Origin: an uncultured Bacteroidia bacterium
GTDB lineage: Bacteria > Bacteroidota > Bacteroidia > Bacteroidales > UBA932
Direction: 5' to 3'
NCBI GenBank assembly: GCA_902773925.1
Contig: CACYGI010000002.1
Location: forward strand, 286,990 to 350,989
Length of the DNA: 64,000 nt
The notes under the pieces are model-generated. The model had not been told where the DNA came from. It did not search any database and saw only the letters and a program-made list of their open reading frames with translations. Of this stretch, positions 35,131 through 44,792 are shown piece after piece. Both the position numbers and the translations under genes were made by a program. Positions within the stretch are counted from its first letter, which is position 1. Each line of letters opens with the position of its first letter.

Positions 35131-37383
35131 TTAGTTGTTACCAAGAGTAACATCGTCGAAGTTGAGACCGGTCTCCCAGGAGATATCGACGGAAAGACCG
35201 ATGTTCATTGAACTCGAACGGAGGTCAGGAACGGTCAGGTATGCGTTATGCAGTGATTCAGGACCGATCGTGAAGGTAGCGGTGGTCTTGAAGTCCTGGA
35301 TGAACACGCGGCTAACCTCCTGAGAAGCACCAGCGGCAGTATAAGGAGGGATGATGTGGTTGGTCGGCCAGCTGGAGATAGTCTTGTTGGTAGGATCGAG
35401 GACACCGATCAGGTAGAAGTAACCACCATCACGAATCATATTGTGATTGCCGTAGAAGTCCATACCCGTATCATTGCGGAACTCGAGAGCAACGTGAACC
35501 TTATCCTGATCAGTAGCCGGCGTATAGATACCGTCGGTCTGGGATGCTGCGCGGAAGTTATCAAATACGAGGGTGTAGTTAGACTGGGAAGTGCCGGTTG
35601 CCGGAATCGGCTGTGCGTCTGAGCTGATAGCCTTATCGTAGATGAAACCATACTTGTAGTTGTCACCGTTCTTTGCAGGAAGGTGATCCCAGCCGATATG
35701 ATCTGCCTGGCCGCCGATGATGATACCGGTAAGCTTGAAGCAACCATTAGTGACAGGAATCTTCTTGTCAGGCTCTTCGGTCGGATCAAGGGTAACACCC
35801 TGCCATTCTTCCTGAACTGCGTGGTTGTTATCATAGATGTAACCAGGATCGGTAGTAGAGGATTTGAACTGGACCTTGGTTTCGAGCATAGCCACACCGT
35901 AGTTGATGTCATATGTCATAGCAACTGCGCGGGTTGATGCGGAAACCTGGGTACCGCTCCAGGAAGCATCCCAGCTGTTGTCGTCATCCCAGTTAGCAAC
36001 GCCGTTAGGATAATCGCTGGCCTTCTTGGAAGCATTGGACGTACGGACAGGGCTGTTTCCGAAATAGATCAACTCTGCAGGATAGTAGTAACTGCGTGCA
36101 TTGTAGGTATCGCCGACACCCGGCACGCCCATACCGCTGACATTGAACGTCTGCGGATAGTAGAACATCTTCTGAGTCTTGTTGAATGCAGTATGAGTAG
36201 CACCGCGAGGCAGGTTGAAGTTGAACGGGAATTCGCTGAGATCATATGATGCAACGCTGTTAAGATCAGACTCGGTGGGCCAGACGGTAGCGTCATTAGG
36301 CTGATACGGGCGGGTAGCCTTCTCGGCCTCGCTCAGGAAAGCAGCCTTGACGGTTGTAAAATCCTGGAAAGTAACGTTGGTAACAGGACCGCCGGTGAAC
36401 TCGTCGGATGCCGAGAAATACTTGCGGGTACGGGTATAAATCTCATTTGCAATGTACTTAGCCACTGTCTCAGCCTCGGAAATAGGTTCAGCGCAACGGA
36501 CTTCATTGAGCACGCAGAGGAGGTCGTGAGCGACACGGACCTGTGCTTCACCGGAACCAGCACGAAGTTCGCCTTCTGCTGAATTGATCGTGGTAAGCTG
36601 ACGGTACAGTGCGCAGAGTTTGTCCTCGAGAGGATACCTTTCGTGAGTGGTCTCATACGGGCTGTAACCGCTGGCATCTACATAAGATTCCCAGTTGATA
36701 GCGCTTGTCGTAGTGACATCGAACTTGTACTTCGTAGCGACACCTGAAGGAGCCTGAGTAGCGGAGATAACGGTACCTGCAGGGAGCGTGGTGTTAAGCA
36801 GCATCGACTGGATACCTGCGAAGAGGTTCTCGACGATGATGAACTTCGAATACAGTTCGCTCGAGATACGGTGACCAATCTCGATGTTAGTAGTGGATGT
36901 ACTTACTTCGTAAGCATCGAGGTGACCGTAGCAGTCATAGAGATTGCTGTATCCGCCGTAAGCATCGCCGTAAGGTGCCTTACCGTAGAACAGCAGGACA
37001 TTGGTCTTCAAAGGAAGGCTGAGCTCGAGAACACGGCGGCTGTTGCTTGCGCTCATAGAAGCGGGAGCGGCAACTGCTGCGAGGTCGAATACCTTACCTG
37101 CAGTCTTATCAGTAGGAAGGATGCCCTTGTAGGCACTTGCTTCTTCTGCATAGGTAAAGAGCTTTGCATTCTCGATACCACGGAAGAGTGCGCTGGTAGT
37201 AGCCTATGCTGCACCGTCTGACATCTTGGTCTCAGAACGGGTAGCCACGTTGAACACGAAGTCTGCTACAACTTCGTTCTTGTCGGAATCAAAATTGGGA
37301 TTCTGATCCACGGAGTCTTTCTGGCAAGAAAGAGCCCCGAAAAGAGCGAATGCGCTCAAAAACAAAATACTGGTTCTTTTCAT
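35131..37383 (-). pseudogene. Major fimbrillin (Mfa1/FimA type) interrupted by an in-frame amber codon
   Basis: From ATG 37383 the frame gives a prolipoprotein signal MKRTSILFLSAFALFGALSC, then reads to codon 59 and meets TAG at 37204-37206. The same frame continues without another stop to 35131, giving 750 residues if the codon were sense. A single C-to-T change from CAG (Gln) would produce it. An arginine at residue 49 (VATR/SETKM) fits the site where Arg-specific proteases mature fimbrillins. An internal ATG at 37056 lacks the signal peptide. The gene may be a true nonsense allele or carry a sequencing or assembly error. Confidence 0.8.
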
Positions 37384-37421
37384 AGAAAAAAGGTTAATTG
37401 ATATGGTTGTTTATATGTTGG

Positions 37422-38576
37422 TTACTGTTCATCATCGTTTATCAATCGGATAAGTGCTTCATATACCTTTCGGTCGGCGTCATATGCCGCGATGCTGTCA
37501 AGATTTGCGCGGGCCGCATCGGAACCTGCCTGAGCAGCACTGCCAAGCAATTTGAGAGCCTCATCAGCGGCAGCGGTGTCAGCGCGGTCGAGCGCCACAA
37601 GATAAAGTGCGGCGCCATATATATTGGCAGCTTCGGCATCGGTCAGGGTAAGAGCGAGCAGACTCTCATCAGACTGGATCGCAGCTACAGCTTCGTCGTA
37701 CCTCCGCTGCGAAATCATCGAAGCAATCTCGCCGTTAAACTTGAGGGCCGCATCGGTATCGCTCCCAACCACCCCGACCTGCACCGTCATCGGTACGGGA
37801 TGGGAGACCAGATCGCGCAGTGCGCGCTGCAAACTGGCGCGGGAGGAACGATCGCTGCGGCTGACAGGATTCCAGGCGATATTGACGCCGAGCTTGGGAA
37901 CGAATGCAGCCCGGCGTTCGCTGCCGATCATCGTGCCGCAGTGCGGGCAGTCGAACCGGTCGTATGCCGCAAGTCCTGCGGAAATGCCTGCCTCGGCCTC
38001 GATGCGCCAGTGCTCTCCCAAAGCCCAGGAATAGCCCGCGAAGATACCTCCGGCCCAGTAAGAACCCTGCAGACGATAATTACGCACCTCGGGATACAAG
38101 CCGAACGGGAAGTTGACCGAGCCCACGTTATAGTGAGTATAAATGAAATCAGTTCCCGCGAAGAAACCTTCATACACTCCGGCGGGCCACCAGCGGACTT
38201 CGGGCACAATGGCAAAATTGCGCCAGTGGCGGTTCATACCGCTCTCATCCCAGTCCCACGGAGCCCAGCGGGGCCAGGGTTTGAGACCGAGATTTGCACC
38301 AACGGAAAAATACGATCCGACCTGTACTTCAAATCCGATATTGGGTTCGGAAGCGCCTAACCATAACAGATTTGTGCGCAAGGAAGGGTCGAAAGGCCGT
38401 TTTGCCTCAAGTGAATCTACCCTGCGCAAAAAATCGGACGTAAAACCGTAACTATTAGACACTTCCGGAAAAACCGGCGCACTCTGAGCAGGGACTTGAC
38501 ATAAAAACCCCGCAATCAGGCATACCACACATAAACACCTGATTTTCTGCTGCTTAATATGTTCTTTTCTCGTCAT
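37422..38576 (-). CDS. DUF3575 protein at head of fimbrial operon
   Basis: 384 residues from ATG 38576; ATGs at 38585 and 38609 are also in frame. A signal peptide (about 1-30) precedes a DUF3575 beta-barrel-like domain: LRTNLLWLGASEPNIGFEV, then WRNFAIVPEVRWW and YWAGGIFAGYSWALGEHWRIEAE. A helical C-terminal repeat region of about 130 residues (SLLALTLTDAEAANIYGAALYL) follows. DUF3575 genes are commonly found at Bacteroidales fimbrial loci. It may help outer-membrane passage or anchoring of the pilus. It ends 38 nt before the major subunit start. Confidence 0.82.
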   Translation of the reverse strand: MTRKEHIKQQKIRCLCVVCLIAGFLCQVPAQSAPVFPEVSNSYGFTSDFLRRVDSLEAKRPFDPSLRTNLLWLGASEPNIGFEVQVGSYFSVGANLGLKPWPRWAPWDWDESGMNRHWRNFAIVPEVRWWPAGVYEGFFAGTDFIYTHYNVGSVNFPFGLYPEVRNYRLQGSYWAGGIFAGYSWALGEHWRIEAEAGISAGLAAYDRFDCPHCGTMIGSERRAAFVPKLGVNIAWNPVSRSDRSSRASLQRALRDLVSHPVPMTVQVGVVGSDTDAALKFNGEIASMISQRRYDEAVAAIQSDESLLALTLTDAEAANIYGAALYLVALDRADTAAADEALKLLGSAAQAGSDAARANLDSIAAYDADRKVYEALIRLINDDEQ

Positions 38577-38610
38577 TACTGTCATATAACAATATGTACG
38601 GAAAACCACG

Positions 38611-38618
38611 CGAAGTTA
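38611..38618 (-). promoter_or_regulatory. Weak -7-like box TAACTTCG for the fimbrial operon
   Basis: The minus strand reads TAACTTCG, one base off TAnnTTTG, about 34 nt upstream of the DUF3575 start. No better match is seen in the 176-nt gap on this strand. Confidence 0.35.
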
Positions 38619-38679
38619 CGAATTTATGTATGGAGTTGTCACTTTTTTTTCTTTAAATTTTTAATGTTGCCAGCACCTA

Positions 38680-38688
38680 CCCCCCCCC
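38680..38688. repeat. Poly-C tract (nine C)
   Basis: Nine consecutive C on the plus strand (G on the minus), about 100 nt upstream of the fimbrial operon start and 65 nt upstream of the DUF2207 gene. Two T8 runs flank it (38643-38650 and 38709-38716). Confidence 0.8.
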
Positions 38689-38736
38689 TCAGATTATATT
38701 ACAACGGCTTTTTTTTGATTTTTCAATAAAATTCGG

Positions 38737-38744
38737 TATATTTG
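38737..38744 (+). promoter_or_regulatory. -7 box TATATTTG for the DUF2207 gene
   Basis: TATATTTG with a TTG at 38715-38717, giving a 19-nt spacer, an ideal Bacteroidota promoter layout. It ends 8 nt before the start codon at 38753, so the leader is very short. Confidence 0.68.
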
Positions 38745-38752
38745 TAACAACT

Positions 38753-40474
38753 ATGAAAAAACTGGTTTTCAAAGCTTTCAGGCTGCTCCTTACAGCCTGG
38801 CTGATTACAATTTGTAACATTTCGGCAGCCCAGACATTCCGCGACGCCGAAATTGTAGTAACTCTCGGCAAAGACGGGACCGCCCAGGTCGTCCAGAACT
38901 GGGACATAAACATTTACAACGGTACCGAATACTACCTGCCCTTTGACAATCTCGGTCCGATGGACATCACCGACCTTATGGTCTATGAGGACGGCGAGGC
39001 CTTCATCAGTGAAGGAGACCGCTGGGACACCGACCGCACGAGAGCCCAGAAGACCGGCCGCTGCGGCATCGTGCGCAAAAAGGACGGCGTGGAGTTGTGC
39101 TGGGGCGTGGGCGAATACACCGACCATCACTGGACCATCTCCTATATCATACACAATCTGGTGATGAATATGGAGGAGTATGACGGAATGTACTTTACGT
39201 TCCTCAACCCGGGCCTCAACTTCCCTCCCGAGCACATCCGCCTGACGATCGTCAACGATACCGGCGGCGAACCGTGGACGAGCGACAATGTCGGCATCTG
39301 GGGCTTCCGCTACCACGGCACCATCAATCTTGAGGATGGAGCCATCGTAGCCGAATCCGACAGACCCTTCGGATACAACAGCGGCCTGACCATCCTCGCC
39401 CGCTTCGAGCCGGGACTGTTCGAGCCTGCGGCCAAACTTGGCAAGAGCTTCGCAAAAATCGAGAAGCAGGCCAAGAAAGGCAGCGACTACAAGGAAAATA
39501 AGCGCAGCTTCGAGGAGTGGGTCTTTATCATTGCCGGCATCGGCTTTGCCCTCTTTATCATAGGGCATATCATAGCCCTTATCGTAACGATCATCCTCAA
39601 GGCCCTTGGCTACAAGTACAACAAGGCGATGTTCGGCACGCATAAGATAACCGGCTGGTACCGCGACCTGCCGTTGGAAGGCAATATCTATGCTTCGGCC
39701 TACGCCTTCACCAAGGGCAACCGCTTCTTCTGGCAGACGGAGCACGAGAATAACATCATCGGAGCATTTTTCCTCAAGTGGATTCTGGAGGGCATCATCA
39801 AAGTGCAGCCCATAGAGGGCAAGAAGCATAAAGTCAATCTCGATTTTACGAAAGATGCCAACTTTAAGGATGAAGTGGAGGCCCTGCTCTACAGCTATGT
39901 GCAGGCAGCCAGCGGCACCAATAAGATCCTGGAGGCTGACGAGCTCGACCGCTGGGCGAGAAAGAATTACCTGAAGATCATCCGCTGGCCCGGCAAGGCC
40001 ACCGACGCCGGATTGAAGTGGCTCAAGTCCAAAGGCATCCTCATCGGCCCGGAAAAGGCGACGGAGAGCGGCTGCGAAAAGATGCGCCACGTCATAGAGT
40101 TCCGCAATTACCTGTATGATTTCACCCTGCACAAGGAGCGCGGCGCGGTGGAAGTGGCTCTGTGGAAAGAATATCTGATCTACGCGCAACTCTTCGGCAT
40201 CGCGGAAAAGGTCGCCAGGCAGTTTGAATCGCTTTATCCGGATCAATTCAAGGACTTCTCACAGACAACCGGAATTGATCCATATCTGATGCAGAGCGTC
40301 ATCATCGCAACCAACAGCGTCTCGGCAAAGGCCATTTCACGCGCACAGGCCGAGAAGTCCTATCAGGAGGCAGCAGCCCGCGAAAGCAAGCGCTCGAGCG
40401 GTGGCGGCGGATTCAGCTCCTTCGGCGGTGGCGGCGGCAGTTTCGGCGGCAGCTTCGGCGGCGGCACAAGATAG
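38753..40474 (+). CDS. DUF2207 membrane protein with glycine-rich tail
   Basis: 573 residues. A signal peptide (about 1-24, ending near SAAQT) is followed by the DUF2207 beta domain (about 28-215, including FRDAEIVVTLGKDGTAQVVQNWDI). One or more membrane helices lie near 255-285 (VFIIAGIGFALFIIGHIIALIVTIIL region), then a cytoplasmic domain, and a tail of about 25 residues that is nearly all Gly, Ser and Phe. Relatives such as E. coli YciQ are uncharacterised inner-membrane proteins. No partner gene is evident. galE follows after 27 nt and may be co-transcribed. Confidence 0.85.
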   Translation: MKKLVFKAFRLLLTAWLITICNISAAQTFRDAEIVVTLGKDGTAQVVQNWDINIYNGTEYYLPFDNLGPMDITDLMVYEDGEAFISEGDRWDTDRTRAQKTGRCGIVRKKDGVELCWGVGEYTDHHWTISYIIHNLVMNMEEYDGMYFTFLNPGLNFPPEHIRLTIVNDTGGEPWTSDNVGIWGFRYHGTINLEDGAIVAESDRPFGYNSGLTILARFEPGLFEPAAKLGKSFAKIEKQAKKGSDYKENKRSFEEWVFIIAGIGFALFIIGHIIALIVTIILKALGYKYNKAMFGTHKITGWYRDLPLEGNIYASAYAFTKGNRFFWQTEHENNIIGAFFLKWILEGIIKVQPIEGKKHKVNLDFTKDANFKDEVEALLYSYVQAASGTNKILEADELDRWARKNYLKIIRWPGKATDAGLKWLKSKGILIGPEKATESGCEKMRHVIEFRNYLYDFTLHKERGAVEVALWKEYLIYAQLFGIAEKVARQFESLYPDQFKDFSQTTGIDPYLMQSVIIATNSVSAKAISRAQAEKSYQEAAARESKRSSGGGGFSSFGGGGGSFGGSFGGGTR

Positions 40475-40501
40475 ACGATAACTATTATTATAAAATAGGA
40501 T

Positions 40502-41530
40502 ATGAGCGAAAAGAAATGCGTCCTTGTCTCCGGCGGCGCGGGATATATAGGCAGCCACGTAACGGTCGAACTGCTCTCGGCCGGTTATGAGGTGGTCGTA
40601 GCCGACAATTTCTCCAACTGTGACCGCACCAACTACGAAGGCGTCTGCGCCATTACCGGGCAGCGGCCGCCTCTGGAGGAGATCGATTGCTGCGACGCAA
40701 AAGCAGTCGAGGGACTTTTCTCGCGGCACAAAATAGATGCTGCGATTCATTTCGCGGCATTCAAGGCAGTCGGCGAATCCGTCGAGGAGCCGCTGCTCTA
40801 CTACCGCAACAACCTTACTTCATTTATCAATATCCTGCAGGCTTTCGCCAATCGCGGCGGCGGCAACGTGCTCTTTTCGTCCTCGGCGACGGTATATGGC
40901 GAGCCGGACGAGACGCCCGTGACGGAGCAGTCTCCGCGCAAACCTGCCACTTCGCCTTACGGCAATACGAAGCAGATCTGCGAGGATATCCTGCGCGATA
41001 CGGTCAGTGCCTGCGCAGGCCTGCGAGGCATCGCACTGCGATATTTCAATCCCATCGGCGCGCACCCCTCGGCTCTCATCGGGGAGCTGCCGCGCGGCAT
41101 TCCCAACAATCTCGTGCCCTTTATCACGCAGACCGCCGCAGGCGTCCGCGAAGTGCTGAGCATTTTCGGCAATGACTACCCCACTCCCGACGGCACCTGC
41201 CTGCGCGATTATATTGACGTAGTGGATCTTGCACGGGCCCATACCTGCGCCGTGACGCGAATGTTCGAGGGCCGGATGCGTGAGGATTATGAGATCTTCA
41301 ATGTCGGCACGGGCCGCCCGCTTTCGGTGCTCGAGCTCGTCCGTGCTTTCGAGAAAGTCAACGGCCTGAAGCTCAATTACCGTTTTGCGCCTCGCCGCGC
41401 CGGGGATGTGACAGCTGTATGGGCAGATCCTTCCCTCGCCAACAGGGAGCTGGGCTGGAAGGCCACACGAAGCGTCGAGGAGACACTTTCTTCGGCCTGG
41501 GCGTGGGAAAAACACATCAGAGGTATTTGA
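40502..41530 (+). CDS. galE: UDP-glucose 4-epimerase
   Basis: 342 residues, short-chain dehydrogenase fold. The NAD-binding GGAGYIGSH is near residue 11, the catalytic Ser-Tyr-Lys is seen in FSSSATVYG and YGNTK, and the family segment LRYFNPIGAHPS is present. It interconverts UDP-glucose and UDP-galactose, for galactose use and for polysaccharide and LPS precursors. Confidence 0.96.
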   Translation: MSEKKCVLVSGGAGYIGSHVTVELLSAGYEVVVADNFSNCDRTNYEGVCAITGQRPPLEEIDCCDAKAVEGLFSRHKIDAAIHFAAFKAVGESVEEPLLYYRNNLTSFINILQAFANRGGGNVLFSSSATVYGEPDETPVTEQSPRKPATSPYGNTKQICEDILRDTVSACAGLRGIALRYFNPIGAHPSALIGELPRGIPNNLVPFITQTAAGVREVLSIFGNDYPTPDGTCLRDYIDVVDLARAHTCAVTRMFEGRMREDYEIFNVGTGRPLSVLELVRAFEKVNGLKLNYRFAPRRAGDVTAVWADPSLANRELGWKATRSVEETLSSAWAWEKHIRGI

Positions 41531-41545
41531 TTTAAAAATATTTAT

Positions 41546-41553
41546 TACCTTTG
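41546..41553 (+). promoter_or_regulatory. -7 box TACCTTTG for the cysteine-rich lipoprotein
   Basis: TACCTTTG 41 nt upstream of the start codon, immediately after galE. With the terminator at 41867-41893 it defines a single-gene transcript of about 330 nt. Confidence 0.65.
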
Positions 41554-41594
41554 CCGGACTTTTAGGGAACACTAATAACTTAATTTATACTAAA

Positions 41595-41843
41595 ATGAAA
41601 AAGATTACTGTTTTTGCTGTAATGGTTTGCCTTGCAATGTTCGCTGTATCTTGCAAGAGCCAGCCGAAGGCTGAAGAGCCCGCGTGCGAGTGCTGCGGCG
41701 AGAAGGCTGAGTGCAAGGGCGACTGCGAAGGTTGCGAGGCTTGCGATCAGAACAAGGCTGTCGAGGTTATCGATGCAGCTGTCGAGCACGTTGAGAACGC
41801 TATCGAGAACGCAGCTGAGGTCGCTAAGGAAGCTGTCAAATAA
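41595..41843 (+). CDS. Small cysteine-rich lipoprotein
   Basis: 82 residues. The signal peptide has lipobox FAVSC (Cys20). Residues 21-54 contain eight cysteines in the pattern CxCCGxxxxCxxxCxxCxxC, mixed with Glu, Lys and Asp. Residues 55-82 form an Ala/Glu/Val amphipathic helix. The gene has its own promoter and terminator and strongly biased codons (GCT, AAG, GAG), consistent with high expression. The cysteine cluster could bind metal, an iron-sulfur centre or be a disulfide knot in the periplasm. No family was recognised. Confidence 0.85.
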   Translation: MKKITVFAVMVCLAMFAVSCKSQPKAEEPACECCGEKAECKGDCEGCEACDQNKAVEVIDAAVEHVENAIENAAEVAKEAVK

Positions 41844-41866
41844 TTTGACCCTCCAGCAACGAAAAG

Positions 41867-41893
41867 CCCGCCTCCACCGGAGACGGGTTTTTT
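41867..41893 (+). terminator. Intrinsic terminator of the cysteine-rich lipoprotein gene
   Basis: A 9-bp stem with one internal mismatch (CCCGCCTCC/GGAGACGGG), a 3-nt loop ACC and six T, starting 24 nt after the stop codon. Confidence 0.85.
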
Positions 41894-41936
41894 ATTTCAG
41901 ATAAACGCTTCCTGCTACGCGCCTTCGCGCCTCGAA

Positions 41937-41978
41937 GTTATACTTTTGCACGCCCTTCGGCTTTGCAAATAGTATAAC
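41937..41978. repeat. Imperfect palindrome between converging genes
   Basis: GTTATACTTTTGCA at 41937-41950 is the inverse of TGCAAATAGTATAAC at 41964-41978 except for one missing base. The loop holds a smaller GCC/GGC hairpin. The left arm contains TACTTTTG, a perfect -7 box, although the genes on both sides end here. It occupies most of the 178-nt gap together with the terminator; GC-rich flanks carry further short inverted repeats. Confidence 0.65.
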
Positions 41979-42021
41979 TATCTCGGCTCCACCAGGCTCC
42001 GCGCAGAAATATTAGCAGAAA

Positions 42022-43404
42022 TTACCAGTCGAGCGCGCCGATGGCGTTGGCGGGTAGTTTGCGCTGTTCGCCGGAGGTGAGGTTTTTGATGCTGACGGTG
42101 CGTTCGCGCACTTCGTCCTCGCCGATGATGGCCAGGTAGCGGATGCCCTTGCGGTCAGCGTAGTCAAACTGCTTTTTGAGCTTGCTCTTGTCGGGATATA
42201 TCTCGACACGCACCCCGCGCGAACGAAGCTGTGCTGCCAGAGGAACGGCAAAAGCCGCCTCCGCATCTCCCATATTGGTAAAGAGGATATCCGCCGTGCC
42301 GGTAACATCCTTCGGGAAAAGGTCGAGTCCCGCGAGCACATCGTAGATGCGGTCTGCGCCGAATGAAATACCCACGCCAGACATATCCGGAAGGCCGAAA
42401 ATACCGGTCAGATTGTCGTAACGGCCACCGCCGCAGATGCTGCCGATAGCAAAATCCAGGGCCTTCACCTCGAAGATTGCACCCGTATAATAATTGAGTC
42501 CGCGGGCCAGCGAAAGATCCAGCTCAACCGTAGAGCGGATCCCGGCTTTTTCGACGAGCGAGAACAGCGTACTGACCTCTTCCAGACCGAGAAGACCGAC
42601 CTCCGATCCGGCGAGCACCTCGCGCATACGGGCGATCTTGGAAGCCGTATCGCCTTCGAGCAGCAGCACCGGCTCGATCACGCCTATAGCCTTATCGTCC
42701 AGACCCTTCTCGCGAAGCTCCTCCTTGACGGCATCCAGGCCTATCTTGTCGATCTTGTCGATAGCCACCGTGATGTCAATCAACTTGTCCGGTGCGCCGC
42801 AGACCTCCGCCAGACCGGAGAGAATCTTGCGGTTGTTGATCTTGACGCATACCCGGATACCAAGGCGCGAGAAGACTTCGTCCACGATCTGGACCAGCTC
42901 CAGCTCATTGAGCAGGGAGCGGGTACCGATGACATCCACGTCACACTGATAAAACTCGCGGTAGCGGCCCTTCTGGGGACGGTCGGCACGCCAGACGGGC
43001 TGTATCTGATAACGCTTGAAGGGGAATGAAATCTCATTCTGATGCTGCACCACGAAACGCGCAAAAGGCACCGTAAGGTCATACCTGAGGCCCTTCTCGC
43101 AGACCTTGAGCGAAAGAGCGTTGCTGTTGATGCGACGGCCGTCTTCGGTCTCGCTCTCGAAAGCTTCGAAATCGATCCCCGAAAACGCATCGCCGGAATT
43201 GAGCACCTTGAAAAGCAACTTGTCACCCTCCTCGCCATACTTGCCGAGCAGAGTCGAAAGCTGTTCGATCGACGGAGTCTCGATACACTGGTAGCCATAA
43301 AGCTCAAACACGCTGCGGACCGTACTGAAAATGTAATTGCGACCCCGCATCTCGACGGGACCGAAATCCCTCGTACCCTTGGGAATGGACGGTTTCTGTG
43401 CCAT
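42022..43404 (-). CDS. hisS: Histidyl-tRNA synthetase
   Basis: 460 residues, class II synthetase. Motif 1 (about residues 60-75) is followed by motif 2 with [13 protein letters not shown], the histidine-specific [14 protein letters not shown], motif 3 [15 protein letters not shown], and an anticodon-binding domain at the C-terminus. It charges tRNA-His. It lies 5 nt after gltA on the same strand, an unusual partner, suggesting co-transcription from upstream of nfnS. Confidence 0.97.
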   Translation of the reverse strand: MAQKPSIPKGTRDFGPVEMRGRNYIFSTVRSVFELYGYQCIETPSIEQLSTLLGKYGEEGDKLLFKVLNSGDAFSGIDFEAFESETEDGRRINSNALSLKVCEKGLRYDLTVPFARFVVQHQNEISFPFKRYQIQPVWRADRPQKGRYREFYQCDVDVIGTRSLLNELELVQIVDEVFSRLGIRVCVKINNRKILSGLAEVCGAPDKLIDITVAIDKIDKIGLDAVKEELREKGLDDKAIGVIEPVLLLEGDTASKIARMREVLAGSEVGLLGLEEVSTLFSLVEKAGIRSTVELDLSLARGLNYYTGAIFEVKALDFAIGSICGGGRYDNLTGIFGLPDMSGVGISFGADRIYDVLAGLDLFPKDVTGTADILFTNMGDAEAAFAVPLAAQLRSRGVRVEIYPDKSKLKKQFDYADRKGIRYLAIIGEDEVRERTVSIKNLTSGEQRKLPANAIGALDW

Positions 43405-43409
43405 ATCTG

Positions 43410-44792
43410 TTATCTGTTCAAATAATCATCAATCGCGCGGGCTGCCCTGCGGCCGGCGCCCATCGCCAAAATAACTGTTGCCGCGCCGCTGACGGCATCT
43501 CCGCCAGAAAAGACTCCTTCACGGGTAGTGGCGCCCTCTTCGCTGGCCGTGATACACCCGCGGCGGTCAGTTTGCAGACCGGGCGTCGTGCTGGAGATCA
43601 ATGGATTGGGCGAAGTGCCCAGAGCCATAATGACCGTGTCGGCTTCTATCTCGAACTCACTCCCCGCGACAGGGACCGGACTGCGGCGACCGCTCTCATC
43701 CGGCTCGCCCAGCTCCATCCGGATGCAGCGCAGGGCACGGACGGCGCCCTTGCCGTCATCCAGGATCGCGACGGGATTGGTCAGCATACGGAAAGTGATA
43801 CCCTCCTCTATGGCGTGATGCACCTCCTCGGCGCGCGCCGGAAGCTCTTTCTCCGTACGGCGATAGACAATGCTCACCTCAGCCCCCAGACGCAGGGCCG
43901 TGCGGGCTGCATCCATCGCCACGTTGCCTCCGCCGACGACCGCCACGTGACGGCCACGGCAGATAGGCGTATCGCTCTGAGGCGAAAATGCCCCCATCAG
44001 ATTGCTGCGGGTAAGGTATTCATTGGCGGAGAAAACCCCGTTGAGATTCTCTCCCTCGATGCCCATAAACTTCGGCAGACCGGCCCCGGAGCCGACGAAA
44101 ACAGCCGAGAAGCCCTCTTTGCCGAGCAGATCGTCAATGGTCAGGGTGCGGCCGATGACGACATTGGTCTCGATCTTCACGCCAAGTGCACGGACCGCAT
44201 CTATCTCGCGTGCCACGACGCGCTCCTTGGGCAGACGGAACTCCGGGATACCGTAGCTCAGCACTCCGCCGGCCTTGTGAAGCATCTCGAAGATGGTCAC
44301 CTCATATCCCATTCGCGCAAGGTCGCTCGCACAGGTCAGGCCTGCCGGCCCGCTGCCGACTACTGCGACGCGACGGCCGTTGGAAGGCTTGACTTCCACC
44401 TTCGGACCACCGTGCGCGTGGCTCCAGTCGGCCACGAAACGCTCCAACTTGCCGATTGCGACCGGCTCGCCCTTGACCCCGAGGATGCACTGACCCTCGC
44501 ACTGCGTCTCCTGCGGGCAGACGCGTCCGCAAACAGCAGGCAGCGACGTATCCTCCGCGAGAATGGCTGCGGCCGCGGCGAAATCGCCGGCCTTCACCCG
44601 TTCGATAAATCTGGGTATCTGAACCCGCACGGGGCAATGGCCCACGCAGCGGGGATTTTTGCAATTGAGACAGCGGGAAGCCTCTGCAACAGCCTCCTGC
44701 TCATTGTATCCGTAGCATACTTCCTCGAAATTGGAAGCCCGCACCTTGGGATCCTGTTCCCTGACGGGAATACGCTTCATACGGTCCATCAT
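43410..44792 (-). CDS. gltA: GltA/NfnL-type NADPH-dependent flavoprotein, large subunit
   Basis: 460 residues from ATG 44792, which overlaps the preceding stop as ATGA; an ATG at 44810 would add six residues. The N-terminus carries two cysteine clusters ([14 protein letters not shown] and [15 protein letters not shown]) for iron-sulfur centres. FAD ([15 protein letters not shown]) and NADPH ([15 protein letters not shown]) Rossmann motifs follow. It is annotated as the glutamate synthase small-subunit homologue. Paired with the nfnS-like gene it is more likely the large subunit of a ferredoxin:NADP transhydrogenase (NfnAB-type). Confidence 0.9.
   Translation of the reverse strand: MMDRMKRIPVREQDPKVRASNFEEVCYGYNEQEAVAEASRCLNCKNPRCVGHCPVRVQIPRFIERVKAGDFAAAAAILAEDTSLPAVCGRVCPQETQCEGQCILGVKGEPVAIGKLERFVADWSHAHGGPKVEVKPSNGRRVAVVGSGPAGLTCASDLARMGYEVTIFEMLHKAGGVLSYGIPEFRLPKERVVAREIDAVRALGVKIETNVVIGRTLTIDDLLGKEGFSAVFVGSGAGLPKFMGIEGENLNGVFSANEYLTRSNLMGAFSPQSDTPICRGRHVAVVGGGNVAMDAARTALRLGAEVSIVYRRTEKELPARAEEVHHAIEEGITFRMLTNPVAILDDGKGAVRALRCIRMELGEPDESGRRSPVPVAGSEFEIEADTVIMALGTSPNPLISSTTPGLQTDRRGCITASEEGATTREGVFSGGDAVSGAATVILAMGAGRRAARAIDDYLNR

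Noticed and set aside
37204..37206. Reassignment of TAG to an amino acid as the explanation of the amber codon
   Set aside because: Other genes here end normally with TAG (tdk at 23693-23695, the TlpA-like gene at 12435-12437), so TAG is an ordinary stop.
38634..38752. Inverted repeat AGTTGTCAC/GTAACAACT flanking the intergenic promoters, as an invertible promoter switch
   Set aside because: Only 8 of 9 bases match, which is expected by chance in a 180-nt AT-rich gap, and no invertase gene is near.
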